A stretch of 64,000 nt of DNA from Brachycybe producta. Lineage: Eukaryota > Arthropoda > Diplopoda > Playtdesmida > Andrognathidae. The notes under the pieces are model-generated. The model saw only the letters and a program-made list of their open reading frames with translations, had not been told where the DNA came from and did no database searches. Position numbers and translations under genes: made by a program. Below, piece by piece: positions 27,471 through 42,287 of this stretch. The stretch's first letter is position 1, and each line of letters opens with the position of its first letter. Where the stretch lies: positions 496,001-560,000 of the forward strand of contig JAUPFP010000075.1 in the NCBI GenBank assembly GCA_036925085.1, in the 5' to 3' direction.

Positions 27471-30400
27471 TATATAAAATAAGTGTTCAATTTTATCATG
27501 CCAGTTATTAATAGATGATTCCCATTATTTAAAAAATGAAAAGAAATACACCAACAACACCCAGTATTCCCAGGCAGTCCCCCATCCAAGTACTGACTGG
27601 GCCCAATGTTGCTTAACTTTGGTGATCGGATGAGAACCAGTGTGTTCAACATGGTATGGCCGTTGACACCCCAAAATGTACAAGTTCAACTTTCGAAAGA
27701 TCTAAATAAGTTAACTCTCCACTTCAAAAAATACTTATTACAGTTAACTATTATTGTGTGCATTTTCAGTTATTTATATAAAATAAGTGTTCAATTTTAT
27801 CATGCCAGTTATTAATAGATTATTCCCATTATTTAATAAATGAAAAGAAATACACCAACAACACCCAGTATTCCCAGGCAGTCACCCATCCAAGTACTGA
27901 GTGGGCCCAATGTTGCTTAACTTTGGTGATTGGATGAGAACCAATGTGTTCAACATGGTATGGCCGTTGACACCCCAAAATGTACAAGTTCAACTTTCGA
28001 AAGATCTAAATAAGTTAACTCTCCACTTCAAAAAATACTTATTACAGTTATCTATTATTGTGTGCATTTTCAGTTATTTATATAAAATCAGTGTTCAATT
28101 TTATCATGCCAGTTATTAATAGATGATTCCCATTATTTAAAAAATGAAAAGAAATACACCAACAACACCCAGTATTCCCAGGCAGTCACCCATCCAAGTA
28201 CTGACTGGGCTCAATGTTGCTTAACTTTGGTGATTGGATGAGAACCAATGTGTTCAACATGGTATGGCCGTTGACACCCCAAAATGTACAAGTTCAACTT
28301 TCGAAAGATCTAAATAAGTTAACTCTCCACTTCAAAAAATACTTATTACAGTTAACTATTATTGTGTGCATTTTCAGTTATTTATATAAAATAAGTGTTC
28401 AATTTTATCATGCCAGTTATTAATAGATGATTCCCATTATTTAATAAATGAAAAGAAATACACCAACAACACCCAGTATTCCCAGGCAGTCACCCATCCA
28501 AGTACTGACTGGGTCCAATGTTGCTTAACTTTGGTGATTGGATGAGAACCGATGTGTTCAACATGGTATGGCCGTTGACACCCCAAAATGTACAAGTTCA
28601 ACTTTCGAAAGATCTAAATAAGTTAACTCTCCACTTCAAAAAATACTTATTACAGTTAACTATTATTGTGTGCATTTTCAGTTATTTATATAAAATCAGT
28701 GTTCAATTTTATCATGCCAGTTATTAATAGATGATTCCCATTATTTAAAAAATGAAAAGAAATACACCAACAACACCCAGTATTCTCAGGCAGTCACCCA
28801 TCCAAGTACTGACTGGGCCCAATGTTGCTTAACTTTGGTGATTGGATGAGAACCAATGTGTTCAACATGGTATGGCCGTTGACACCCCAAAATGTACAAG
28901 TTCAACTTTTGAAAGATCTAAATAAGTTAACTCTCCACTTCAAAAAATACTTATTACAGTTAACTATTATTGTTTGCATTTTCAGTTATTTATATAAAAT
29001 AAGTGTTCAATTTTATCATGCCAGTTATTAATATATGATTCCCATTGTTTAAAAAATAGAAAAAAATTATGCCAACAACACCCAGTATTCCCAGGCAGTC
29101 ACCCATCCAAGTACAGACTGGGCCCAATGTTGCTTAACTTTGGTGATCGGATGAGAACCAGTGTGTTCAACATGGTATGGCCGTTGACACCCCAAAATGT
29201 ACAAGTTCAACTTTCGAAAGATCTAAATAAGTTAACTCTCCACTTCAAAAAAAATACTTATTACAGTTAACTATTATTGTGTGCATTTTCAGTTATTTAT
29301 ATAAAATCAGTGTTCAATTTTATCATGCCAGTTATTAATAGATGATTCCCATTATTTAAAAAATGAAAAGAAATACACCAACAACACCCAGTATTCCCAG
29401 GCAGTCACCCATCCAAGAACTGACTGGGCCCAATGTTGCTTAACTTTGGTGATAGGATGAGAACCAGTGTGTTCAACGTGGTATGGCCGTTGACACCCCA
29501 AAATGTACAAGTACAACTTTCGAAAGATCTAAATAAGTTAACTCTCCACTTCAAAAAATACTTATTACAGTTAACTATTATTGTTTGCATTTTCAGTTAT
29601 TTATATAAAATAAGTGTTCAATTTTATCATGCCAGTTATTAATATATGATTCCCATTATTTAAAAAATGAAAAGAAATACACCAACAACACCCAGTATTC
29701 CCAGGCAGTCCCCCATCCAAGTACTGACTGGGCCCAATGTTGCTTAACTTTGGTGATCGGATGAGAACCAGTGTGTTCAACATGGTATGGCCGTTGACAC
29801 CCCAAAATGTACAAGTTCAACTTTCGAAAGATCTAAATAAGTTAACTCTCCACTTCAAAAATACTTATTACAGTTAACTATTATTGTGTGCATTTTCAGT
29901 TATTTATATAAAATAAGTGTTCAATTTTATCATGCCAGTTATTAATAGATTATTCCCATTATTTAATAAATGAAAAGAAATACACCAACAACACCCAGTA
30001 TTCCCAGGCAGTCACCCATCCAAGTACTGAGTGGGCCCAATGTTGCTTAACTTTTGGTGATTGGATGAGAACCAATGTGTTCAACATGGTATGGCCGTTG
30101 ACACCCCAAAATGTACAAGTTCAACTTTCGAAAGATCTAAATAAGTTAACTCTCCACTTCAAAAAATACTTATTACAGTTATCTATTATTGTGTGCATTT
30201 TCAGTTATTTATATAAAATCAGTGTTCAATTTTATCATGCCAGTTATTAATAGATGATTCCCATTATTTAAAAAATGAAAAGAAATACACCAACAACACC
30301 CAGTATTCCCAGGCAGTCACCCATCCAAGTACTGACTGGGCTCAATGTTGCTTAACTTTGGTGATTGGATGAGAACCAATGTGTTCAACATGGTATGGCC

Positions 30401-31735
30401 GTTGACACCCCAAAATGTACAAGTTCAACTTTCGAAAGATCTAAATAAGTTAACTCTCCACTTCAAAAAATACTTATTACAGTTAACTATTATTGTGTGC
30501 ATTTTCAGTTATTTATATAAAATAAGTGTTCAATTTTATCATGCCAGTTATTAATAGATGATTCCCATTATTTAATAAATGAAAAGAAATACACCAACAA
30601 CACCCAGTATTCCCAGGCAGTCACCCATCCAAGTACTGACTGGGTCCAATGTTGCTTAACTTTGGTGATTGGATGAGAACCGATGTGTTCAACATGGTAT
30701 GGCCGTTGACACCCCAAAATGTACAAGTTCAACTTTCGAAAGATCTAAATAAGTTAACTCTCCACTTCAAAAAATACTTATTACAGTTAACTATTATTGT
30801 GTGCATTTTCAGTTATTTATATAAAATCAGTGTTCAATTTTATCATGCCAGTTATTAATAGATGATTCCCATTATTTAAAAAATGAAAAGAAATACACCA
30901 ACAACACCCAGTATTCTCAGGCAGTCACCCATCCAAGTACTGACTGGGCCCAATGTTGCTTAACTTTGGTGATTGGATGAGAACCAATGTGTTCAACATG
31001 GTATGGCCGTTGACACCCCAAAATGTACAAGTTCAACTTTCGAAAGATCTAAATAAGTTAACTCTCCACTTCAAAAAATACTTATTACAGTTAACTATTA
31101 TTGTTTGCATTTTCAGTTATTTATATAAAATAAGTGTTCAATTTTATCATGCCAGTTATTAATATATGATTCCCATTATTTAAAAAATAGAAAAAAATTA
31201 TGCCAACAACACCCAGTATTCCCAGGCAGTCACCCATCCAAGTACAGACTGGGCCCAATGTTGCTTAACTTTGGTGATCGGATGAGAACCAGTGTGTTCA
31301 ACATGGTATGGCCGTTGACACCCCAAAATGTACAAGTTCAACTTTCGAAAGATCTAAATAAGTTAACTCTCCACTTCAAAAAAAATACTTATTACAGTTA
31401 ACTATTATTGTGTGCATTTTCAGTTATTTATATAAAATCAGTGTTCAATTTTATCATGCCAGTTATTAATAGATGATTCCCATTATTTAAAAAATGAAAA
31501 GAAATACACCAACAACACCCAGTATTCCCAGGCAGTCACCCATCCAAGAACTGACTGGGCCCAATGTTGCTTAACTTTGGTGATAGGTTGAGAACCAGTG
31601 TGTTCAACGTGGTATGGCCGTTGACACCCCAAAATGTACAAGTACAACTTTCGAAAGATCTAAATAAGTTAACTCTCCACTTCAAAAAATACTTATTACA
31701 GTTAACTATTATTGTTTGCATTTTCAGTTATTTAT
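27471..31735. repeat. 7-unit higher-order repeat, two copies offset by 2131 bp
   Basis: Anchors: 27606, 27910, 28214, 28518, 28822, 29127, 29433 | 29737, 30040, 30345, 30649, 30953, 31258, 31564. Private variants recur in the same order: tactgagtgggcc, gggctcaatg, gggtccaatg, gaaccgatgtg and gtacagactgg. The copies differ at only a few bases, for example cttttgaaag versus ctttcgaaag near 28,907 and 31,038, and one extra T near 30,055. This looks like one of the youngest segmental duplications in the array. Confidence 0.9.
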
Positions 31736-34700
31736 ATAAAATAAGTGTTCAATTTTATCATGCCAGTTATTAATATATGATTCCCATTATTTAAAAAATA
31801 GAAAAAAATTATGCCAACAACACCCAGTATTCCCAGGCAGTCAACCATCCAAGTACTGACTGGGCCCAATGTTGCTTAACATTGGTGATCGGATGAGAAC
31901 CAGTGTGTTCAACAAGGTATGGCTATTGACACACCAAAATGTACCAGTTCAACTTTCGAAAGATCTAAATAAGTTAACTCTCCACTTCAAAAAATACTTA
32001 TTACAGTTAACTATTATTGTGTGCATTTTCAGTTATTTATATAAAATAAGTGTTCAATTTTATCATGCCAGTTATTAATATATGATTCCCATTATTTAAA
32101 AAATAGAAAAAAATTATGCCAACAACACACAGTATTCCCAGGCAGTCACCCATCCAAGTACTGACTGGGCCCAATGTTGCTTAACTTTGGTGATCGGATG
32201 AGAACCAGTGTGTTCAACATGGTATGGCCATTGACGCCCCAAAACGTACAAGTTCAACTTTCGAAAGATCTAAATAAGTTAACTCTCCACTTCAAAAAAT
32301 ACTTATTACAGTTAACTATTATTGTGTGCATTTTCAGTTATTTATATAAAATAAGTGTTCAATTTTATCATGCCAGTTATTAATATATGATTCCCATTAT
32401 TTAAAAAATAGAAAAAAATTATGCCAACAACACCCAGTATTCCCAGGCAGTCACCCATTTAAGTACTGACTGGGCCCAATGTTGCTTAACTTTGGTGATC
32501 GGATGAAAACCAGTGTGTTCAACATAGTATGGCCGTTGACATCCCAAAATGTACAAGTTCAACTTTCGAAAGATCTAAATAAGTTAACTCTCCACTTAAA
32601 AAAAATACTTATTACAGTTAACTATTATTGTGTGCATTTTCAGTTATTTATATAAAATAAGTGTTCAATTTTATCATGCCAGTTATTAATAGATGATTCC
32701 CATTATTTAAAAAATGAAAAGAAATACACCAACAACACCCAGTATTCCCAGGCAGTCACCAATCCAAGTACTGACTGGGCCCAATGTTGCTTAACTTTGG
32801 TGATCAGATGAGAACCAGTGTGTTCAACATGGTATGGTCGTTGACACCCGAAAATGTACAAGTTCAACTTTCGAAAGATCTAAATAAGTTAACTCTCCAC
32901 TTCAAAAAATACTTATTACAGTTAACTATTATTGTGTGCATTTTCAGTTATTTATATAAAATAAGTGTTCAATTTTATCATGCCAGTTATTAATATATGA
33001 TTCCCATTATTTAAAAAATAGAAAAAAATTATGCCAACAACACCCAGTATTCCCAGCCAGTCACCCATCCAAGTACTGACTGGGCCCAATGTTGCTTAAC
33101 TTTGGTGATCGGATGAGATCCAGTGTGTTCAACATTTTATGGCCGTTGACACCAAAAAATGTACAAGTTCAACTTTCGAAAGATCTAAATAAGTTAACTC
33201 TCCACTTCAAAAAAATACTTATTACAGTTAACTATTATTGTGTGCATTTTCAGTTATTTATATAAAATACGTGTTCAATTTTATCATACCAGTTATTAAT
33301 AGATGATTCCCATTATTTAATAAATGAAAAGAAATACACCAACAACACCCAGTATTCCCAGGCAGTCACCCATCCAAGTACTGACTGGGCCCAATGTTGC
33401 TTAACTTTGGTGATCAGATGAGAACCAGTGTGTTCAACATGGTATGGCCGTTGACACCCAAAAATGTACAAGTTCAACTTTCGAAAGATCTAAATCAGTT
33501 AACTCTCCACTTCAAAAAATACTTATTACAGTTAACTATTATTGTGTGCATTTTCAGTTATTTATATAAAATAAGTGTTCAATTTTATCATGCCATTTAT
33601 TAATATATGATTCGCAATATTTAAAAAATAGAAAAAAATTATGCCAACAACACCCAGTATTCCCAGGCAGTCACCCATCCAAGTACTGACTGGGCCCAAT
33701 GTTGCTTAACTTTGGTGATTGGATGAAAACCAGTGCGTTCAACATGCTATGGCCGTTGACACCCCAAAATCTACAAGTTCAACTTTCGAAAGATATAAAT
33801 AAGTTAACTCTCCACTTCAAAAAATACTTATTACAGTTAACTATTATTGTGTGCATTTTCAGTTATTTATATAAAATAAGTGTTCAATTTTATCATGCCA
33901 GTTATTAATATATGATTCCCATTATTTAAAAAATAGAAAAAAAATTATGCCAACAACACCCAGTATTCCCAAGCAGTCACCCATCCAAGTACTGACTGGG
34001 CTCAATGTTGCTTCACATTGGTGATCGGATGAGAACCAGTGTGTTCAACATGGTATGGCCGTTGACACCCCAAAATGTACAAGTTCAACTTTCGAAAGAT
34101 CTAAATAAGTTAACTCTCCACTTCAAAAAATACTTATTACAGTTAACTATTATTGTGTGCATTTTCAGTTATATATATAAAATAAGTGTTCAATTTTATC
34201 ATGCCAGATATTAATAGATGATTCCCATTATTTAAAAAATGAAAAGAAATACACCAACAACACCCAGTATTCCCAGGCAGTCCCCCATCCAAGTACTGAC
34301 TGGGCCCAATGTTGCTTAACTTTGGTGATCGGATGAGAACCAGTGTGTTCAACATGGTATGGCCGTTGACACCCCAAAATGTACAAGTTCAACTTTCGAA
34401 AGATCTAAATAAGTTAACTCTCCACTTCAAAAAATACTTATTACAGTTAACTATTATTGTGTGCATTTTCAGTTATTTATATAAAATAAGTGTTCAATTT
34501 TATCATGCCAGTTATTAATATATGATTCCCATTATTTAAAAAATAGAAAAAAAATTATGCCAACAACACCCAGTATTCCCAAGCAGTCACCCATCCAAGT
34601 ACTGACTGGGCCCAATGTTGCTTCACATTGGTGATCGGATGAGAACCAGTGTGTTCAACATGGTATGGCCGTTGACACCCCAAAATGTACAAGTTCAACT

Positions 34701-37700
34701 TTCGAAAGATCTAAATAAGTTAACTCTCCACTTCAAAAAATACTTATTACAGTTAACTATTATTGTGTGCATTTTCAGTTATATATATAAAATAAGTGTT
34801 CAATTTTATCATGCCAGATATTAATAGATGATTCCCATTATTTAAAAAATGAAAAGAAATACACCAACAACACCCAGTATTCCCAGGCAGTCCCCCATCC
34901 AAGTACTGACTGGGCCCAATGTTGCTTAACTTTGGTGATCGGATGAGAACCAGTGTGTTCAACATGGTATGGCCGTTGACACCCCAAAATGTACAAGTTC
35001 AACTTTCGAAAGATCTAAATAAGTTAACTCTCCACTTCAAAAAATACTTATTACAGTTAACTATTATTTTGTGCATTTTCAGTTATTTATATAAAATAAG
35101 TGTTTAATTTTATCATGCCAGTTATTAATAGATGATTCCCATTATTTAATAAATGAAAAGAAATACACCAACAACACCCAGTATTCCCAGGCAGTCACCC
35201 ATTCAAGTACTGACTGGGCCCAATCTTGCTTAACTTTGGTGATTGGATGAGAACCAATCTGTTCAACATGGTATGGCCGTTGACACCCCAAAATGTACAA
35301 GTTCAACTTTCGAAAGATCTAAATAAGTTAACTCTCCACTTCAAAAAATACTTATTACAGTTAACTATTATTGTGTGCATTTTCAGTTATTTATATAAAA
35401 TAAGTGTTCAATTTTATCATGCCAGTTATTAATAGATGATTCCCATTATTTAAAAAATGAAAAGAAATACACCAGCAACACCCAGTATTCCCAGGCAGTC
35501 ACCCATCCAAGTACTGACTGGGCCCAATGTTGCTTAACTTTGGTGATCAGATGAGAACCAGTGTGTTCAACATGGTATGGCCGTTGACACCCCAAAATGT
35601 ACAAGTTCAACTTTCGAAAGATCTAAATAAGTTAACTCTCCACTTCAAATAATACTTATTACAGTTAACTATTATTGTGTGCATTTTCAGTTATTTATAT
35701 AAAATAAGTGTTCAATTTTATCATGCCAGTTATTAATATATGATTCCCATTATTTAAAAAATAGAAAAAAATTATGCCAACAACACCCAGTATTCCCAGG
35801 CAGTCACCCATCCAAGTACTGACTGGGCCCAATGTTGCTTAACTTTGGTGATCGGATGAGAACCAGTGTGTTCAACATAGTACGGCCGTTGACACCCCAA
35901 AATGTACAAGTTCAACATTCGAAAGATCTAAATAAGTTAACTCTCCACTTCAAAAAAATACTTATTACAGTTAACTATTATTGTGTGCATTTTCAGTTAT
36001 TTATATAAAATAAGTGTTCAATTTTATCATGCCAGTTATTAATAGATGATTCCCATTATTTAAAAAATGAAAAGAAATACACCAACAACACCCAGCATTC
36101 CCAGGCAGTCACCCACCCAAGTACTGACTGGGCCCAATGTTGCTTAACTTTGGTGATCGGATGAGAACCAGTGTGTTCAACATGGTATGGCCGTTGACAC
36201 CCCAAAATGTACAAGTTCAACTTTCGAAAGATCTAAATAAGTTAACTCTCCACTTCAAAAAATACTTATTACAGTTAACTATTATTGTGTGCATTTTCAG
36301 TTATTTATATAAAATAAGTGTTCAATTTTATCATGCCAGTTATTAATAGATGATTCCCATTATTTAAAAAATGAAAAGAAATACACCAACAACACACAGT
36401 ATTCCCAGGCAGTCCCCCATCCAAGTACTGACTGGGCCCAATGTTGCTTAACTTTGGTGATCGGATGAGAACCAGTGTTCAACATGGTATGGCCGTTGAC
36501 ACCCCAAAATGTACAAGTTCAACTTTCGAAAGATCTAAATAAGTTAACTCTCCACTTCAAAAAATACTTATTACAGTAAACTATTATTGTGTGCATTTTC
36601 AGTTATTTATATAAAATAAGTGTTCAATTTTATCATGCCAGTTATTAATAGATGATTCCCATTATTTAAAAAATGAAAAGAAATACACCAACAACACCCA
36701 GTATTCCCAGGCAGTCACCCATCCAAGTACTGACCAGGCCCCAATGTTGCTTAACTTTGGTGATCGGATGAGAACCAGTGTGTTCAACATGGTATGGCCG
36801 TTGACACCCCTAAATGTACAAGTTCAACTTTCGAAAGATCTAAATAAGTTAACTCTCCACTTCAAAAAATACTTATTACAGTTAACTATTATTGTGTGCA
36901 TTTTCAGTTATTTATATAAAATAAGTGTTCAATTTTATCATGCCAGTTATTAATATATGATTCCCATTATTTAAAAAATAGAAAAAAATTATGCCAACAA
37001 CACCCAGTATTCCCAGGCAGTCACCCATCCAAGTACTGACTGGGCCCAATGTTGCTTAACTTTGGTGATCGGATGAGAACCAGTGTGTTCAACATGGTAT
37101 GGCCGTTGACACCCCGAAATGTACAAGTTCAACTTTCGAAAGATCTAAATAAGTTAACTCTCCACTTCAAAAAATACTTATTACAGTTAACTACTATTGT
37201 GTGCATTTTCAGTTATTTATATAAAATAAGTGTTCAATTTTATCATGCCAGTTATTAATATATGATTCCCATTATTTAAAAAATAGAAAAAAATTATGCC
37301 AACAACACCCAGTATTCCCAGGCAGTCACCCATCCAAGTACTGACTGGGCCCAATGTTGCTTAACTTTGGTGATCGGATGAGAACCAGTGTGTTCAACAT
37401 GGTATGGCCGTTGACACCCCAAAATGTACAAGTTCAACTTTCGAAAGATCTAAATAAGTTAACTCTCCACTTCAAAAAATACTTATTACAGTTAACTATT
37501 ATTGTGTGCATTTTCAGTTATTTATATAAAATAAGTGTTCAATTTTATCATGCCAGTTATTAATATATGATTCCCATTATTTAAAAAATAGAAAAAAATT
37601 ATGCCAACAACACCCAGTATTCCCAGGCAGTCACCCATTCAAGTACTGACTAGGCCCAATGTTGCTTAACTTTGGTGATCGGATGAGAACCAGTGTGTTC
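31736..37700. repeat. Array block, 20 units, with a 2-unit duplication
   Basis: Anchors: 31869, 32174, 32479, 32784, 33089, 33394, 33699, 34005, 34309, 34615, 34919, 35223, 35527, 35832, 36137, 36441, 36744, 37049, 37354 and 37659. Units 34005+34309 and 34615+34919 are near-identical pairs offset by 610 bp, sharing the spacer variants gttatatatat and gccagatatt. Units 36744-37354 are close to the array consensus. Confidence 0.85.
36385..36500 (-). pseudogene. 5S-like unit with 2-nt deletion in the helix II/III region
   Basis: The segment cagtgtgttcaac is shortened to cagtgttcaac, giving a 116-nt body. Loop length between helices II and III is changed. Neighbouring units are intact. Confidence 0.65.
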
Positions 37701-38207
37701 AACATGGTATGGCCGTTGACATCCCAAAATGTACAAGTTCAACTTTCGAAAGATCTAAATAAGTTAACTCTCCACTTCAAAAAACACTTGTTACATTTCA
37801 CTATTATTGTGTGCATTTTCAGTTATTTATATAAAATAAGTTTTCAATTTTATCATGTCAGTTATTAATAGATGATTCCCATTATTTAAAAAATGAAAAA
37901 ATATGCCAACAACACCCAGTATTCTCATGCAGTCACCCATCCAAGTACTGACTGGGCCCTATGTTGCTTAACTTTGGTGATCGGACGAGAACTAGTGTGT
38001 TCAACATGGTATGGCCATTGACACCCCAAAATGTACAAGTTCAACTTTTGAAGGATCTAAATAATTTAACTATCCACTTCAAAAAAAATACTTGTTACAT
38101 TTCACTATTATTGTGTGCATTTTTAGTTATTAATATAAAATAAGTGTTCAATTTTATCATGCCAGTTATTAATAGATGATTCCCATTATTTAAAACATAA
38201 AAAAAAC

Positions 38208-38325
38208 ACCAACAACACACAGTATTCCCAGGCAGTCACCCATCCAAGTACTGACTGGGCCCTATGTTGCTTAACTTTGGTGATCAGACGAGAACCAGTG
38301 TGTTCAACATGGTATGGCCATTGAC
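38208..38325 (-). rRNA. 5S-like unit keeping a canonical CpG (divergent block)
   Basis: Read on the minus strand this unit has TCTCGTCTGATC, where nearly all other units have TCTCATCCGATC. Canonical animal 5S has TCTCGTCCGATC (from memory). It also has ccctatgttgc. The spacer is of the divergent type, with ttacctccttac and acttgttac. It fits an older lineage that escaped homogenisation. Confidence 0.7.
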
Positions 38326-41300
38326 ACACCAAAATGTACAACATTAACTTTCGAAGGATCTAAATAAGTTACCTCCTTACTTAAAAAAAAATACTTGTTA
38401 CACTCAACTATTATTGTGTGCATTTTCAGTTATTTATATAAAATAAGTTTTCAATTTTATAATACCAGGTATTAATAGATGATTCCCATTATTTAAAAAA
38501 TGAAAAAAAATATCCCAACAACACCCCACATTCCCAGGCAGTCAACCATCCAAGTACTGACTAGGCCCAATGTTGCTTAACTTTGGTGATTGGATGAGAA
38601 CCAGTGCATTCAACATGGTATGGCTGTTGACACCCCAAAACGTACAAGTTCAACTTTCGAAGGATCTAAATAAGTTACCTCTCCACTTAAAAAATACTTG
38701 TTACATTTAACTATTATTGTGTGCATTTTCAGTTATTTATATAAGATAAGTGTTCAATTTTATTATGCCAGTTATTAACAGATGATTCCCATTATTTAAA
38801 AAATGAAAAAAATACACAAACAACACCCAGTATTCCCAGGCTGGCACCAATCCAAGTACTGACTGGGCCCAATGTTGCTTAACTTTGGTGATCGGATGAG
38901 AACCAGTGTGTTCAACAAGGTACGGGCATTGACAACCCAAAATGTACAAGTACAACTTTCTAAGGATCTAAATAATTTAAATCTCCACTTCAAAAAAAAT
39001 ACTTGCTACATTTAACTATTATTGTGTGCATTTTTAGTTATTAATATAAAATTAGTGTTCAATTTTATCATGCCAGTTATTAATAGATGATTCCAATTAT
39101 TTAAAAAAATGAAAAAAAAAATGATAACAACACCCAGTATTACAATGCAGGCACCCATCAAAGTACTGGCTGGTCCCAATGTTGCTTAACTTTGGTGATC
39201 GGATGAAAACCAGTGTGTTCAACATGGTATGGCCGTTGACACCCTAAAATGTACAACTTCAACTTTCGAAAGATCTAAATAAGTTAACTCTCCACTTCAA
39301 AAAAAATACTTGTTACACTCAACTATTATTGTGTGCATTTTCAGTTGTTTATATAAAATAAGTGTTCAACTTTAATATGCCAGTTATTAATAGATGATTC
39401 CCAGTATTTAAAAAATGAAAAAAATATGCCAACAACACCCAGTATCCCCAGGCAGTCACCCATCCAAGTACTGACCAGGCCCAATATTGCTAAACTTTGG
39501 TGATTGGATGAGAACCAGTGTGTTCAACATGGTATGCCCGTTGACACCCCAAAATGTACAAGTTCAACTTTCGAAAGATCTAAATAAGTTAACTCTCAAC
39601 TTCAAAAAATACTTATTACAGTTAACTATTATTGTGTGCATTTTCAGTTATTTATATAAAATAAGTGTTCAATTTTATCATGCCAGTTATTAATATATGA
39701 TTCCCATTATTTAAAAAATAGAAAAAAATTATGCCAACAACACCCAGTATTCCCAGGCAGTCACCCATCCAAGTACTGACTGGGATCAATGTTGCTTAAC
39801 TTTGGTGATCGGATGAGATCCAGTGTGTCCAACATCGTATGGCCGTTGACACCCCAAAATGTACAAGTTCAACGTTCGAAAGATCTAAATAAGTTAACTC
39901 TCCACTTCAAAAAAATACTTATTACAGTTAACTATTATTGTGTGCATTTTCAGTTATTTATATAAAATAAGTGTTCAATTTTATCATGCCAGTTATTAAT
40001 AGATGATTCCCATTATTTAAAAAATGAAAAGAAATACACCAACAACACCCAGTATTCCCAGGCAGTCACCCATCCAAGTACTTACTGGGCCCAATGTTGC
40101 TTAACTTTGGTGATAGGATGAGAACCAGTGTGTTCAACATGGTATGGCCGTTGACACCCCAAAATGTACAAGTTCAACTTTCGAAAGATCTAAATAAGTT
40201 AACTCTCCACTTCAAAAAATACTTATTACAGTTAACTATTATTGTGTGCATTTTCAGTTATTTATATAAAATAAGTGTTCAATTTTATCATGCCAGTTAT
40301 TAATAGATGATTCCCATTATTTCAAAAATGAAAAGAAATACACCAACAACACCCAGTATTCCCAGGCAGTCACCCATCCAAGTACTGACTGGGCCCAATG
40401 TTGCTTAACTTTGGTGATCGGATGAGAACCAGTGTGTTTAACATAGTATGGCCGTTGACACCCCAAAATGTACAAGTTCAACTTTCGAAAGATCTAAATA
40501 AGTTAACTCTCCACTTCAAAAAATACTTATTACAGTTAACTATTAGTGTGTGCATTTTCAGTTATTTATATAAAATAAGTGTTCAATTTTATCATGCCAG
40601 TTATTAATATATGATTCCCATTATTTAAAAAATAGAAAAAAATTATGCCAACAACACCCAGTATTCCCAGGCAGTCACCCATTCAAGTACTGACTTGGCC
40701 CAATGTTTGCTTAACTTTGGTGATCGGATGAGAACCAGTGTGTTCAACATGGTATGGCCGTTGACACCCCAAAATGTACAAGTTCAACTTTCGAAGGATC
40801 TAAATAATTTAACTCTCCACTTCAAAAAAAATACTTGTTACTTTTAACTATTTTTGTGTGCATTTTTAGTTATTAATATAAAATAAGTGTTCAATTTTAT
40901 CATGCCAGTTATTAATAGATGATTCCCATTATTTAAAACATGAAAAGAAACACCAACAACACACAGTATTCCCAGGCAGTCAACCTTCCAAGTACTGACT
41001 GGGCCCTATGTTGCTTAACTTTGGTGATCAGACGAGAACCAGTGTGTTCAACATGGTATGGCCATTGACACCCCAAAATGTACAACTTTAACTTTCGAAG
41101 GATCTAAATAAGTTACCTCCTTACTTAAAAAAAAATACTTGTTACACTCAACTATTATTGTGTGCATTTTCAGTTATTTATATAAAATAAGTTTTCAATT
41201 TTATAATACCAGGTATTAATAGATGATTCCCATTATTTAAAAAATGAAAACAAATATGCCAACAACACCCTGCATTCCCAGGCAGTCAACCATCCAAGTA

Positions 41301-42169
41301 CTGACTAGGCCCAATGTTGCTTAACTTTGGTGATTGGATGAGAACCAGTGCATTCAACATGGTATGGCTGTTGACACCCCAAAACGTACAAGTTCAACTT
41401 TCGAAGGATCTAAATAAGTTACCTCTCCACTTAAAAAATACTTGTTACATTTAACTATTATTGTGTGCATTTTTAGTTATTAATATAAAATTAGTGTTCA
41501 ATTTTATCATGCCAGTTATTAATAGATGATTCCAATTATTTAAAAAAATGAAAAAAAAAATGATAACAACACCCAGTATTACCATGCAGGCACCCATCAA
41601 AGTACTGACTGGTCCCAATGTTGCTTAACTTTGGTGATCGGATGAGAACCAGTGTGTTTAACATAGTATGGCCGTTGACACCCCAAAATGTACAAGTTCA
41701 ACTTTCGAAAGATCTAAATAAGTTAACTCTCCACTTCAAAAAATACTTATTACAGTTAACTATTAATGTGTGCATTTTCAGTTATTTATATAAAATAAGT
41801 GTTCAATTTTATCATGCCAGTTATTAATATATGATTCCCATTATTTAAAAAATAGAAAAAAATTATGCCAACAACACCCAGTATTCCCAGGCAGTCACCC
41901 ATTCAAGTACTGACTAGGCCCAATGTTGCTTAACTTTGGTGATCGGATGAGAACCAGTGTGTTCAACATGGTATGGCCGTTGACACCCCAAAATGTACAA
42001 GTTCAACTTTCGAAAGATCTAAATAAGTTAACTCTCCACATCAAAAAACACTTGTTACATTTAACTATTATTGTGTGTATTTTCAGTTATTTATATAAAA
42101 TAAGTTTTCAATTTTATCATGTCTGTTATTAATAGATGATTTCCATTATTTAAAAAATGAAAAAAATAT

Positions 42170-42287
42170 GCCAACAACACCCAGTATTCCCATGCAGTCA
42201 CCGATCCAAGTACTGACTGGGCCCTATGTTGCTTAACTTTGGTGATCGGACGAGAACCAGTGTGTTCAACATGGTATGGCCGTTAAC
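42170..42287 (-). rRNA. 5S-like unit keeping TCTCGTCCGATC, last before the insertion
   Basis: This unit keeps both CpGs of the canonical loop segment (plus-strand gatcggacgagaacc). It carries ccctatg in place of cccaatg, and cgttaac at the 5' end in place of cgttgac. Its downstream spacer (42288-42442) is consensus-like and ends at the retrotransposon junction. Confidence 0.72.
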
